Made by a program: the position numbers and the translations under genes
Shown: in pieces, positions 16,442 through 25,956 of the stretch
Numbering within the stretch: the stretch's first letter is position 1
How the letters are laid out: the number at the start of each line of letters is the position of its first letter
The notes under the pieces: generated by a model
What the model was told of the DNA's origin: nothing
The model's input: the letters and a program-made list of their open reading frames with translations, nothing else
Databases searched by the model: none
From: Dongia deserti
GTDB taxonomy: Bacteria > Pseudomonadota > Alphaproteobacteria > Dongiales > Dongiaceae
Length of the DNA: 64,000 bases
Direction: 5' to 3'
Assembly (NCBI RefSeq): GCF_003574735.1
Contig: NZ_QORW01000009.1
Location: 124,001-188,000 of the forward strand

Positions 16442-17512
16442 TTGACCAGGAACGCGGTTTGCCTCTGCACCGACCGGAACATGGCGGTGCCTGCTCTCTA
16501 CGTTGCGACCGAGGCGGCTCGCCGCGCCCGCGGCGCCTACGACGTCCATGTGTTCGCGGAGGAAGGCGAGCTTGACGATGAGCATCGTGCCTGGATGGCG
16601 CGGCACGGCATCCAGGCGATCGGCGCGCTTTCCTTTCCACGCCTGCATAAGACCGGCGCGACCGCGGGACGAATCTCGCCGGCGAGCCTGATCCGGCTGG
16701 TGGCTCCCGAGCTGCTCGCCGGTCGCTACGACCGCTTGCTCTATCTCGATGCGGACACCGAGATCCATGGCGACTTGGCGCCGTTGTTCGGTCTGGACCT
16801 GCAAGGCCGGGTGCTGGCGGCAGCGGCCGCCGGGCGAATCACGGAACGGCTCGCTCCGGCTGCGGTACGCAAACGCGAAGAGCATTTCCGTGCGCTCGGC
16901 ATGACGGAGCCGTTCCGCTACTTCAATGATGGCCTCATGCTGATCGATGTGGCGCGCTGGAATGCGGAGCGCATCGGTGAGCGCGCGCTCGATTTCATCG
17001 AGCGCAATCCGACCATCTGCCTGTTGCCGGATGAGGATGCGCTGAATGCCGTTCTCGACGGGCATATCCTGGATCTATCACCGATCTGGAACTTCCGCGG
17101 CCACCTGATGGAGCTGCCATGCGCGGCGGCGCTGGCCGCGCCGGTAGTCTGTCACTATGACGGCCCCGACAAACCGTGGAAGCGCTTCGGTCGCAATCGG
17201 CGATGGTTTGCGCTGCGTGAAGCGCACCGTCGCTACCGTGGCTTCTGTGCCGGAACACCCTGGAGTGTTTGGCTCGCTCGGCAGTGGACGCTGCGCGACC
17301 TGCGCAACACCCTTGCCTACGAGGGGCGCATTCTTCTGGATCGGCTGCGCGGCCGGCGCACGCCCGGCGTGCCGAGGCGCAGCAAGCAACGCCGAACTTG
17401 CGAGTCCGTGCAGGCCCATCTTGCGCGCGCGACATTCGCCGACGTGGAACAGGGCATCACCATCCGCAACGGCGGCCGCCTGATGCTCAATCCCGCGAAG
17501 GTGCGACCGTGA
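16442..17512 (+). CDS. Glycosyltransferase family 8 protein
   Basis: A 356-residue GT-A-fold retaining glycosyltransferase. The N-terminal strand AVCLCTDRNMAVPALYVA is the GT8 start, the metal-binding DxD motif is in RLLYLDADTEIHG (Asp103, Asp105), and YFNDGLMLIDVARWN and CHYDGPDKPWKRF (near residue 237) are the second and third GT8 signatures. It starts at a TTG (16442) with a G-rich ribosome binding site AAGGGGG just upstream; starting at the ATG at 16481 would remove the first beta strand. Its stop overlaps the GTG of the ATP-grasp gene, so the two are translated together. The sugar donor and acceptor are unknown; LPS or capsule decoration is possible. Confidence 0.85.
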   Translation: MTRNAVCLCTDRNMAVPALYVATEAARRARGAYDVHVFAEEGELDDEHRAWMARHGIQAIGALSFPRLHKTGATAGRISPASLIRLVAPELLAGRYDRLLYLDADTEIHGDLAPLFGLDLQGRVLAAAAAGRITERLAPAAVRKREEHFRALGMTEPFRYFNDGLMLIDVARWNAERIGERALDFIERNPTICLLPDEDALNAVLDGHILDLSPIWNFRGHLMELPCAAALAAPVVCHYDGPDKPWKRFGRNRRWFALREAHRRYRGFCAGTPWSVWLARQWTLRDLRNTLAYEGRILLDRLRGRRTPGVPRRSKQRRTCESVQAHLARATFADVEQGITIRNGGRLMLNPAKVRP

Positions 17513-18477
17513 TCATCGTGATCACCGTCAAGGATCATGCGAACACGTTCGCGACGTTCCGCGACGGAACCTACGGCTTCGCCGCACCCGATCTGCGCAC
17601 CATGGCGTACGAGGATCTGTTTTGTGCCAGGCGCGTGCCGCGTGCCACCTACATCTTCGCCGACCTGGAAAGGCTTTCATCGTGGGAGCTGCAGCTCGCC
17701 GCCACGGTCTATCGGCGTCTGAAGAAACGCGGCCTGCGGTGCCTCAACGATCCGGCGCGCGCGATGACGCGCTTCGAATTGCTGCGCGGCCTGTATCGCG
17801 CCGGCCTCAATCCGTTCGATGTTTACCGTGCCGACGAGCATCCGCATCCGGCGCGCTTTCCGGTTTTCCTGCGCGACGAGGAGCACCATGCCAGCCCTTC
17901 GCCGGTGCTCATCGCCAGCCAGCAGGAGTTGGAGGCGGCTCTAGAAGAGCGGCGTGCGCACGGCCTTCCCGTGCGGGGCGCGCTGGTGGTCGAACATTGG
18001 CCCGCGCCCTATTACGACGGGCTTTGGCACAAGTGGGGCACCTTCTGCGTAGCGGATCGCATGTCGGTCGACCACATCTCGGTCGACGACACCTGGTACG
18101 TCAAAGTCGGGAAGTGGGATCTGCTGAACGAGAGGGCGGTGGCCGAGGAGCACGAAGCCGCGACATCGAACCGGTTCGCCGTCGAATTGGCGAAGATATT
18201 CGCGTTCGCGGGGATCGAGTTCGGCCGAGCGGACCATGCCACGGTCGACGGGCGCATGGTCGTCTACGAGATCAACACCAATCCTTATGTGTACTACTAC
18301 GTCCCGGACCCCATCCCGCTCCGGCGAAAGACGCAGACACTGGCGCGCGAGCGATTGGCGGCAGCGCTCGCAGCCATCGATTGCAAGGAGTCAGGATCAA
18401 TAAAGACGAACCCGCCCGCTCCCTTCGGTACGCGGCGGGCCTGGAGCTTTGGAGTCCAGGTTCCCAAGCGGCCGTAA
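17509..18477 (+). CDS. ATP-grasp-fold protein of unknown substrate
   Basis: A 322-residue protein coupled to the GT8 gene by a GTGA overlap. Its C-terminal half has the ATP-grasp signature: GIEFGRADHATVDGRM, then VVYEINTNPY (251-260), in which Glu254 and Asn256 would bind Mg-ATP. The preceding VKVGKWD and GALVVEHW regions fit the lysine and hinge strands. The N-terminal part (YIFADLERLSSWELQLAA, then a DPARAMTRFELLR helix) resembles the pre-ATP-grasp domain. Such enzymes ligate a carboxylate to an amine or thiol. Paired with a GT8 enzyme it may add an amino acid or similar group to a glycan, but this is inference. I know of no named family that fits. Confidence 0.65.
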   Translation: MIIVITVKDHANTFATFRDGTYGFAAPDLRTMAYEDLFCARRVPRATYIFADLERLSSWELQLAATVYRRLKKRGLRCLNDPARAMTRFELLRGLYRAGLNPFDVYRADEHPHPARFPVFLRDEEHHASPSPVLIASQQELEAALEERRAHGLPVRGALVVEHWPAPYYDGLWHKWGTFCVADRMSVDHISVDDTWYVKVGKWDLLNERAVAEEHEAATSNRFAVELAKIFAFAGIEFGRADHATVDGRMVVYEINTNPYVYYYVPDPIPLRRKTQTLARERLAAALAAIDCKESGSIKTNPPAPFGTRRAWSFGVQVPKRP

Positions 18478-18668
18478 GGAGCCGGGCGTTCTCGACAGTT
18501 TGAGTTAAAGAACCGGCGCGGGCGGCGGTGGCGGCAATGGGCCGAGCAAATGATCGGACATGATGGATCCCCGAAAGTTGCAGGATGGGAACTGGCCAGC
18601 CCCGCCAGTTCGTGCGGGACTCTACACAAATCCCTGGGGAAGACCAACCCCTTTTGCACCCAAAGTCT

Positions 18669-19535
18669 TCAGGGCTGCGAAGCGTCTTCCGGCAGCTGGG
18701 CTGTTATTCCTGTCACGACGGAGTTGGGGCCGGCACTGGCTGAAGATTCGCGTCGGATAGGCTCGGCCAGCTTGACCTTGGACGTGTGCGTGGCGCTGGG
18801 AGCCGTCCCGCTCGGGTTGCCGTCGCCGCGGACATAGAACTTCTGCCAGCCCTGGCGGACAGTTTCGGCTTCGTTCTTCGCCAAACGGTCGATGAAACCC
18901 AAGCGAGCGGTGCGCCAAGCTTGGTGCTGCGCGGAGAGTTGCGAGTCGGACCCGATCGGCACGATTTCCGGCTGAACCTCTTCCAGGGCTCGATAGGCCA
19001 GGAGTGTCAGGAAACAGAACGGCTCGTCCCGCTCGAAAGTCACACGGCCGGGCCGGGTGAACTGCCAGTTCATCGTGAAGGTGAAGGGAAGCCAGTCGGT
19101 TTCGATGATGCCGTCCAGCGGCGCGATCCCATCCTTCGGGCGGTTTGGCGTGCCGCGCGCCCACACGCCGATGCCGAGATCGGTGCGGAATAGATAGCCG
19201 GTCGAGAAGGTCAGAATGCCGTAGCCGAAATGCGAGGTGGCGAGCTTGTCCCCGCCCCACGCCGGATCGTCGATGGTGATCGTGATGTCGCCGAGCTCGC
19301 CTCCGCCGTTCCATTCCGCCGTCACGCGTGCAGGCGACAGCAGCTCCCAGCCCATCGCGTTGGCGATGGTGAGGGGGATGCAACGATAGGCGCCGCGTTT
19401 GGCGGTCGCGTCCATCCACGACCGGTCTCCCGGCGCGGCCGCCAGGCGTGGTGCCTGGTCGCGGATCTGATAGCAGGTCAGTCGGTTCAAGATGCGGCCC
19501 CCCAACGCGAAAGCGCGCGGGAAAACATAAGGCAT
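18669..19535 (-). CDS. DUF6065-like protein of unknown function
   Basis: A 288-residue soluble protein without signal peptide or membrane segment if started at the ATG at 19535 (MPYVFPRAFALGGRILN). The sequence contains CYQIRDQAPRLAAAPGDRSW, CIPLTIANAMGWELLSPARV and EWNGGGE, and later GYLFRTDLGIGVWARG. The GWELLSP-x-WNGG pattern, with a Trp/Phe-rich centre, resembles what I recall of the DUF6065 family; this assignment is from memory of the pattern and is not certain. No catalytic motif is recognisable. The frame extends upstream to 19619 but that part is Cys/Arg-rich and not protein-like. It diverges from the small DUF6489 gene at 19622. Confidence 0.6.
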   Translation of the reverse strand: MPYVFPRAFALGGRILNRLTCYQIRDQAPRLAAAPGDRSWMDATAKRGAYRCIPLTIANAMGWELLSPARVTAEWNGGGELGDITITIDDPAWGGDKLATSHFGYGILTFSTGYLFRTDLGIGVWARGTPNRPKDGIAPLDGIIETDWLPFTFTMNWQFTRPGRVTFERDEPFCFLTLLAYRALEEVQPEIVPIGSDSQLSAQHQAWRTARLGFIDRLAKNEAETVRQGWQKFYVRGDGNPSGTAPSATHTSKVKLAEPIRRESSASAGPNSVVTGITAQLPEDASQP

Positions 19536-19621
19536 GCCGTGCGGCGCGCGCCACGCCTGATTTGCCCTTGCTCCGCACCTGCGCCTACAGTGCGCCGAGC
19601 CAGCGCATCGGGAGGCCACCC

Positions 19622-19870
19622 ATGAAAATCCATATCGACATCGATTGCACGCCGGAGGAGGCGCGGACCTTCATGGGGTTGCCGGACGTGCAGCCGATGC
19701 AGGACGCGGTGATGAAAGAAATGCAGGACCGCATGATGTCCGCCATGCGCTCGATGGATCCGGAAACCTTGATGAAGACCTGGATGCCCGCCGGGATCGC
19801 CGGCCTGGAGCAGATGCAGAAGGCGTTCTGGCAGCAATTCGGCAATCCCGACGGCGCCAAGAAGAAGTAG
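19622..19870 (+). CDS. Small DUF6489-like protein
   Basis: An 82-residue protein starting MKIHIDIDCTPEEARTFMGL, then a Met-rich amphipathic helix (MQDAVMKEMQDRMMSAMRSM). It ends with a Lys-rich tail, DGAKKK. This arrangement, a short beta strand plus TPEEARxFxGLPD and a helix containing MQ repeats, is that of the small conserved alphaproteobacterial family DUF6489, of unknown function; related Met-rich helices occur in phasin-like proteins. GGAGG lies at good distance from the ATG (GGAGGCCACCC ATG), supporting the start and expression. Confidence 0.75.
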   Translation: MKIHIDIDCTPEEARTFMGLPDVQPMQDAVMKEMQDRMMSAMRSMDPETLMKTWMPAGIAGLEQMQKAFWQQFGNPDGAKKK

Positions 19871-19885
19871 ACGCGGCGGAAGGCC

Positions 19886-21364
19886 TCAACGGCCGACCGC
19901 CAACTCGAACGGCGGCGTCAGGGCTGCGGCGTGGGACGTCGTCTCTATGATGGACGCGCGCGGCGTCCCGGCCGGCAGGCACACCGATACAGTTGTTCCT
20001 TGTCCGATCTCTGAGTCGATCTCCAGCCGCCCGTTATGGATCTCGACCAGCGTCTTGACGATGGTGAGGCCGAGACCCACCCCTTCCTGGTTCGCGGTTT
20101 CGGCATTGCGGATGCGCTCGAACGGGCGCAAGGCGGTTTCGATATCGGCGGTCTTCATGCCGATGCCTTCATCCTCGATCCGCATGATGACAAAGCCGCC
20201 TTCCGCGGCGCCCACCACGCGCACCTGTCCGCCTTCGTTGGAATATTTGACGGCGTTGGTCAGCAGGTTGAGGAAGATCTGGCGCAAGCGCGTCGCGTCG
20301 CCCTGGATCGGCGGCAGGTCCTCCAACCCGATGCTGTCGATGGCGATGCTCTTCTGTTTCGCCTTGCCCGAGACCATCCGCAGGCATTCCGCGATCACCA
20401 TGCGGGCCGGCACTGCGTCGATGTGCAGCTCCACCTTGCCGGCTTCAAGCTTGGAAACCTCGAGAATCGTGCTGAGGACCTCGAGCAGATGCCGGCCGCT
20501 GGTGCGGATGTCGCAGAGATAGCCACGCTGCCGCTCGTCCAGCTTGTGAGCGGCGGAGATCTCCAGGAACTCGGAGAATCCGATGACCGCGTTGAGCGGC
20601 GTGCGCAGTTCGTGGCTCATGTTGGCGAGGAATACCGATTTGGCAGCACTCGCGCTCTGCGCCTCCTTCAGCGCGCTCCGCAGCACATTTTCCGAATGCC
20701 GCAGAGCCAGCTCGGAATTCTGCGCGTGCCGCAGCATCACGAGCGCGTAGGCGGCGAAGCTGATAAGGAGAACGCTCAGCACCAACAAGGTGACCAGCGA
20801 TATGTGGCGGATGATGAGGATGTGTGTGCGCGTGTCCGCCTCGACGGTGTTCAACAGCTCGTTCTCCGCCAGCACGAGGTCATGCACCGGCCCGCGCATT
20901 GCGCTCGCGGCGGCGAGCAACGGTGCGATCTCGTCCGGCTGCAATCCATCTGCCATCATCGGATCGTGGGCGGCGAGCATCCGGTCGAATGCCGTCATGA
21001 GCGCGCCAAAGGGGGGCAGTCGTTCGAGCTTATGGCGAAAGACGCCGTCCGCCAGGACGCTGCGCCGGCTGGCGAAGGTCTCGTAACGGAGGGCCGCTTC
21101 GTCCAAGGCGCGCGGATCACCGTCCTTGGCGCGCAGCAGCGCGGTCTCGAACCGAAGCTGCTCGGCCCCCAACTGATGCACCGCCCAGGAGGCGTTGTCC
21201 TCGGAATAGCCGATGAGCGTTGTGATGTGCTGTGTCTGCAGCAGTTTCAGTCCGACCACCGCCGCGAGGGCAAAGCCGAGCACGCAGATCATGCCAATGA
21301 CGACCCGGCGCATCGACTGGACCGAGGCGCCGGGCTTCGCTATTCGAGGTAAAGCGTCAGACAT
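19886..21364 (-). CDS. Membrane-bound sensor histidine kinase
   Basis: A 492-residue histidine kinase. Transmembrane segments at about 21-43 and 188-211 bracket a periplasmic helical domain of about 145 residues. The HisKA domain has FLANMSHELRTPLNAVIGFSE (phospho-acceptor His251), and the ATPase domain has the N box (FLNLLTNAVKYS), G1 box (EDEGIGM) and G2 box (GVGLGLTIVK). I start at the ATG at 21364 to avoid a 34-bp overlap with the upstream gene. It follows the exported oxidoreductase-fold gene (21388-21909) by 23 bp, so the two are cotranscribed and the exported protein may feed this sensor. No response regulator gene is adjacent. Confidence 0.9.
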   Translation of the reverse strand: MSDALPRIAKPGASVQSMRRVVIGMICVLGFALAAVVGLKLLQTQHITTLIGYSEDNASWAVHQLGAEQLRFETALLRAKDGDPRALDEAALRYETFASRRSVLADGVFRHKLERLPPFGALMTAFDRMLAAHDPMMADGLQPDEIAPLLAAASAMRGPVHDLVLAENELLNTVEADTRTHILIIRHISLVTLLVLSVLLISFAAYALVMLRHAQNSELALRHSENVLRSALKEAQSASAAKSVFLANMSHELRTPLNAVIGFSEFLEISAAHKLDERQRGYLCDIRTSGRHLLEVLSTILEVSKLEAGKVELHIDAVPARMVIAECLRMVSGKAKQKSIAIDSIGLEDLPPIQGDATRLRQIFLNLLTNAVKYSNEGGQVRVVGAAEGGFVIMRIEDEGIGMKTADIETALRPFERIRNAETANQEGVGLGLTIVKTLVEIHNGRLEIDSEIGQGTTVSVCLPAGTPRASIIETTSHAAALTPPFELAVGR

Positions 21365-21387
21365 GAGCTGCCGAAGCGCGCCGCCCC

Positions 21388-21909
21388 CTATGGCTGAACC
21401 TTGATCGATTTCACCTGCCACACCGACCGTTGATAGTACTGCTCGCTCTTCAGCGCCGGCACCTGGTCAAACGGATAGATGATGAAGAGCGGCCCGCGAT
21501 CGCGGATGGGAATGGGCTGGCCGTCGATGCGATCGGCGATCACCACGTCGTAGGTCAGGGCGTCGCTGAACGGCACGTCCGAAGCGTAGTCGTTCAGCGC
21601 TGCGACCGTCAGCGTCTTTCCGCTGGCGCCGACGGCGGCAAGCACGTCGCGCAGCAATGGGCCCTCGAACGTGCGCGGCTCGTCATACCAGGGCGTGCCA
21701 GTCGTGATCGCATGACGCGGCAGGGCGGCGATCATGGCAGCATCGAATTGTGCGCCAGCGTCGGCATTGGTCTTCGCGATGGCGCCGGTCATGGTGAGAA
21801 TGGGGGTGCCTTGCGGTGGGGGCAGGGCGCCCGAGTCGGCGTCTGCCTGCCAGGAAGACAGCGAAAAGATCAAGGCGAATGCCGCAACGATTCGGCTCAT
21901 GAACTGCAT
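21388..21909 (-). CDS. Exported molybdopterin-oxidoreductase-fold domain protein
   Basis: A 173-residue protein with a signal peptide (residues 1-24: MQFMSRIVAAFALIFSLSSW plus QADA). The mature part resembles the SUOX/YedY fold (Oxidored_molyb): TFEGPLLRDVLAAVGA, then TVAALNDYASDVPF and later ADRIDGQPIPIRDRGPLFIIYPFD, the pattern of the cofactor-binding barrel. The molybdenum-ligating Cys expected before or within the RGxC region is not visible, so it probably binds no molybdopterin and works as a ligand-binding or partner domain. It is the first gene of a pair with a histidine kinase and may supply its periplasmic signal. Confidence 0.75.
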   Translation of the reverse strand: MQFMSRIVAAFALIFSLSSWQADADSGALPPPQGTPILTMTGAIAKTNADAGAQFDAAMIAALPRHAITTGTPWYDEPRTFEGPLLRDVLAAVGASGKTLTVAALNDYASDVPFSDALTYDVVIADRIDGQPIPIRDRGPLFIIYPFDQVPALKSEQYYQRSVWQVKSIKVQP

Positions 21910-22176
21910 GGTGACCTCGCTCCATCAAGATGGTCGGGAATCAAAACCTCTCTCCCGACCCCGCGTGTTTGCTGTGCCCGAAAGCTAGGGACCTAAAGAT
22001 GAGCGACGGATTAATTCTTCGCGCTCGACCGGCCGGCCTATCCCTTTGCATCAGGGTTCCAGCCGATTGCATGAGCGCGGCCGGTGCTGAGTGCTGAGGC
22101 GCATGGATTTGCGGCGGCGCTTGTTCACCCTTAGAGTGCCGGACCGAGAATGGATGGAACGGAGCCGACAACAATC

Positions 22177-22548
22177 ATGTCCGATCGCAAGTTGCCGGGC
22201 GATCCCGCGCCTTATTACGAGGCGCATGTCTTCTGCTGCGTGAATGAGCGGCCGGAGGGCCACCCGCGCGGCTGCTGCAAGAGGAAGGGGTCGGAACGCC
22301 TGCGCAATTACCTGAAGGCGCGCGCCAAGGAGCTGGGCCTCGAAACCGTGCGCGTCAACCAAGCGCTGTGCCTCGATCGGTGCGAGCTCGGTCCCACGAT
22401 GGTGATCTATCCCGAGCAGGTCTGGTACACCTACCGCACCATCGAGGATGCGGAGGAGATCCTGCAAAGACACCTGATCAAGGGCGAGCGCGTCGAACGC
22501 CTGATGCTGCAGCCGACCGACAAGGTGCCGGAGGATCGCAAGCGGTAG
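22177..22548 (+). CDS. Thioredoxin-like [2Fe-2S] ferredoxin
   Basis: A 123-residue protein of the thioredoxin-like [2Fe-2S] ferredoxin family. It starts MSDRKLPGDPAPYYEAHVFCC and carries the cysteines expected for the cluster: FCCVNERPEGHPRGCC (Cys20/21 and Cys33/34) and CLDRCELGP (Cys65, Cys69), with YPEQVWYTYRTIEDAEEIL following as in relatives. The ATG at 22177 has GGAG upstream at 22161. It is a soluble electron carrier with unknown partners. It stands alone, upstream of a palindromic repeat and mnmE. Confidence 0.88.
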   Translation: MSDRKLPGDPAPYYEAHVFCCVNERPEGHPRGCCKRKGSERLRNYLKARAKELGLETVRVNQALCLDRCELGPTMVIYPEQVWYTYRTIEDAEEILQRHLIKGERVERLMLQPTDKVPEDRKR

Positions 22549-22572
22549 CGGGTCTTTCACCTGCCCACTCTT

Positions 22573-22699
22573 TTTCCCGTCATCACCGGGCCGACACGCA
22601 GTGTCGAGACCCGGTGATCCAAGTTTTCTCTCCAGTGGTACCGCTATAACTTGGATTGCCGGATCATCCGCTGCGCGGCTGTCCGGCAATGACGGGAAA
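22573..22699. repeat. 127-bp palindromic element with 11-bp terminal inverted repeats
   Basis: It begins TTTCCCGTCAT (22573-22583) and ends with the exact reverse complement ATGACGGGAAA (22689-22699). Inside are two hairpin units: TCACCGGG with its partner CCCGGTGA, and TTGCCGGA with its partner TCCGGCAA. This has the form of a small non-autonomous element or compound palindromic repeat. It abuts the ribosome binding site of mnmE. Confidence 0.65.
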
Positions 22700-22710
22700 G
22701 TTGGAAGCGG

Positions 22711-24039
<1,329 letters not shown>

Positions 24040-24042
24040 CCG

Positions 24043-25956
24043 ATGTTCCACGTGAAACATTTGGACGAAATGCGAAGCAGAGCAGGGACTTATGATGTCG
24101 TGGTGGTGGGCGGCGGTCACGCTGGGACCGAGGCCGCGGCGGCGGCTGCGCGCCTGGGGGCCGAGATCCTGCTGGTGACCCATGACCCTGGCAAGATCGG
24201 CGAGATGTCCTGCAATCCGGCCATCGGCGGCCTCGCCAAGGGCCACCTGGTGCGCGAGATCGACGCGCTGGACGGCATCATGGCCCGCGCAATCGACCGC
24301 GGCGGGATCCAGTTCCGCATGCTCAACGCGTCGAAGGGTCCCGCCGTGCGCGGCCCCCGCGCCCAGGCCGACCGCAAGCTCTATCGCCAAGCCGTCCAGG
24401 CGCTGCTCGCCGAGCAGCCGAACCTTGAGATTCTGGCCGCCGGGGTCGACGATATCGAGATCGACGAGAACGGCCGGGTCGCCGCCATCATCACAGACCA
24501 GGGCGAGCGGATCGCGACCGGCGCGGTGGTCCTGACCACCGGCACCTTCCTGCGCGGTCTGATCCATTGCGGGGAGAAGAAGATTCCCGCCGGCCGGGTC
24601 GGCGAAGCGCCGGCGCTGAAGCTGGCCGAGACCCTGATGCGCCTCGGCTTTCCGCTGGGGCGGCTCAAGACCGGAACGCCGCCGCGGCTGGATGGCCGCA
24701 CCATCGATTGGGCCGGACTGGAGAGCCAGCCGGGCGACAACCCGCCGGCGCCGATGTCTTATCTGACGGAGTGGATTGAGACCCCGCAGATTGCCTGCGG
24801 CATCACCTATACCTCCGGGGCTGGTCACGATCTGATCCGGGCCAACCTGCAGCGGTCGCCGATGTATTCCGGCCAAATCGAGAGCACGGGGCCGCGCTAT
24901 TGCCCCTCGATCGAGGACAAGGTGGTGCGGTTCGCGGAGAAGGAGCGGCACCAGATCTTCCTGGAGCCGGAAGGGCTCGATGACCACACGGTCTATCCCA
25001 ACGGGATCTCGACCTCACTGCCCGAAGAGGTGCAGCGGGAACTGCTCGAGACCATTCCGGGCCTCGAAAACGCGGTGATGCTGCGGCCGGGCTATGCAAT
25101 CGAGTACGATTTCGTCGATCCGCGCAGCCTGAAGCCGAGCCTCGAGACCAAGGCGGCCGCGGGCCTCTTTTTCGCCGGTCAGATCAACGGGACCACCGGC
25201 TATGAAGAGGCGGCGGCCCAAGGCCTGATGGCTGGGATCAACGCCGCGCGCTTCGCGGGCGGGCAAGGCGACGGCTTCGTGCTCGACCGGGCCGAGGCCT
25301 ATATCGGGGTCCTGATTGATGATCTGGTGACCCGCGGGACCAACGAACCCTACCGGATGTTCACCTCCCGCGCCGAATACCGGCTGCACCTCCGCCAGGA
25401 CAATGCCGACCAGCGCCTGACCGAACGGGGCGCCGGCATCGGCTGCATCGGGGCAGGGCGCTTGGCCGCATTCCGCGCCAAGAAGGCCGACATCGATGAG
25501 GCGCGGTCGCTGCTGCAGGGCCTGAGCGCCACGCCGAACGAGCTGCGCGGGCAGGGGCTCAACATCAATCTCGACGGCGTCCGGCGCTCGGCCTTGGAGC
25601 TGCTGGGCTATTCGGAGATCGACCTGGATCGGCTAGCCACCATCTGGCCGGAGATCAACGGGCTCTCTGCCATCGCTCGGGAGCAGATGGAGATCGAAGG
25701 GCAGTATGCCGGCTACCTCAAGCGCCAGGAGGCGGACATCCGCGCCTTCCGGCGGGATGAGGATCTGCGCCTGCCCACGGACCTGGACTATACGGTGATC
25801 CCATCGCTCTCGGCCGAAGTGCGGCAGAAACTCCAGGCCGCCAAGCCGGCGACTTTGGGCGCCGCGGAGCGGATTTCCGGCGTGACGCCGGCGGCCCTCA
25901 CCATCCTGCTCAAATATGTGAAGCGGCGCAGCGGCCCGGATCGGCTGACGGCCTGA
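24043..25956 (+). CDS. mnmG: tRNA uridine-5-carboxymethylaminomethyl modification enzyme MnmG
   Basis: The 637-residue FAD-dependent partner of MnmE. After the parS-encoded start MFHVKH comes the FAD-binding motif [20 protein letters not shown], then [21 protein letters not shown] and the conserved [16 protein letters not shown]. The catalytic cysteine region [11 protein letters not shown] is also present. The C-terminal helical domain ([20 protein letters not shown]) binds MnmE. The stop codon overlaps the ATG of rsmG by one base. An origin-proximal position and linkage to parAB are usual. Confidence 0.97.
   Translation: MFHVKHLDEMRSRAGTYDVVVVGGGHAGTEAAAAAARLGAEILLVTHDPGKIGEMSCNPAIGGLAKGHLVREIDALDGIMARAIDRGGIQFRMLNASKGPAVRGPRAQADRKLYRQAVQALLAEQPNLEILAAGVDDIEIDENGRVAAIITDQGERIATGAVVLTTGTFLRGLIHCGEKKIPAGRVGEAPALKLAETLMRLGFPLGRLKTGTPPRLDGRTIDWAGLESQPGDNPPAPMSYLTEWIETPQIACGITYTSGAGHDLIRANLQRSPMYSGQIESTGPRYCPSIEDKVVRFAEKERHQIFLEPEGLDDHTVYPNGISTSLPEEVQRELLETIPGLENAVMLRPGYAIEYDFVDPRSLKPSLETKAAAGLFFAGQINGTTGYEEAAAQGLMAGINAARFAGGQGDGFVLDRAEAYIGVLIDDLVTRGTNEPYRMFTSRAEYRLHLRQDNADQRLTERGAGIGCIGAGRLAAFRAKKADIDEARSLLQGLSATPNELRGQGLNINLDGVRRSALELLGYSEIDLDRLATIWPEINGLSAIAREQMEIEGQYAGYLKRQEADIRAFRRDEDLRLPTDLDYTVIPSLSAEVRQKLQAAKPATLGAAERISGVTPAALTILLKYVKRRSGPDRLTA
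24044..24059. promoter_or_regulatory. parS: parS centromere site 1
   Basis: TGTTCCACGTGAAACA matches the bacterial parS consensus TGTTTCACGTGAAACA at 15 of 16 positions. It overlaps the first codons of mnmG, whose protein therefore starts MFHVKH, a peptide seen at the start of many alphaproteobacterial MnmG proteins for this reason. ParB is encoded 3.4 kb downstream. Confidence 0.93.

Noticed and set aside
24043-24060. A start for mnmG later than the parS-encoded MFHVKH
   Set aside because: MFHVKH starts are widespread in alphaproteobacterial MnmG and the frame is in phase; a later Met at LDEM is possible but less supported.
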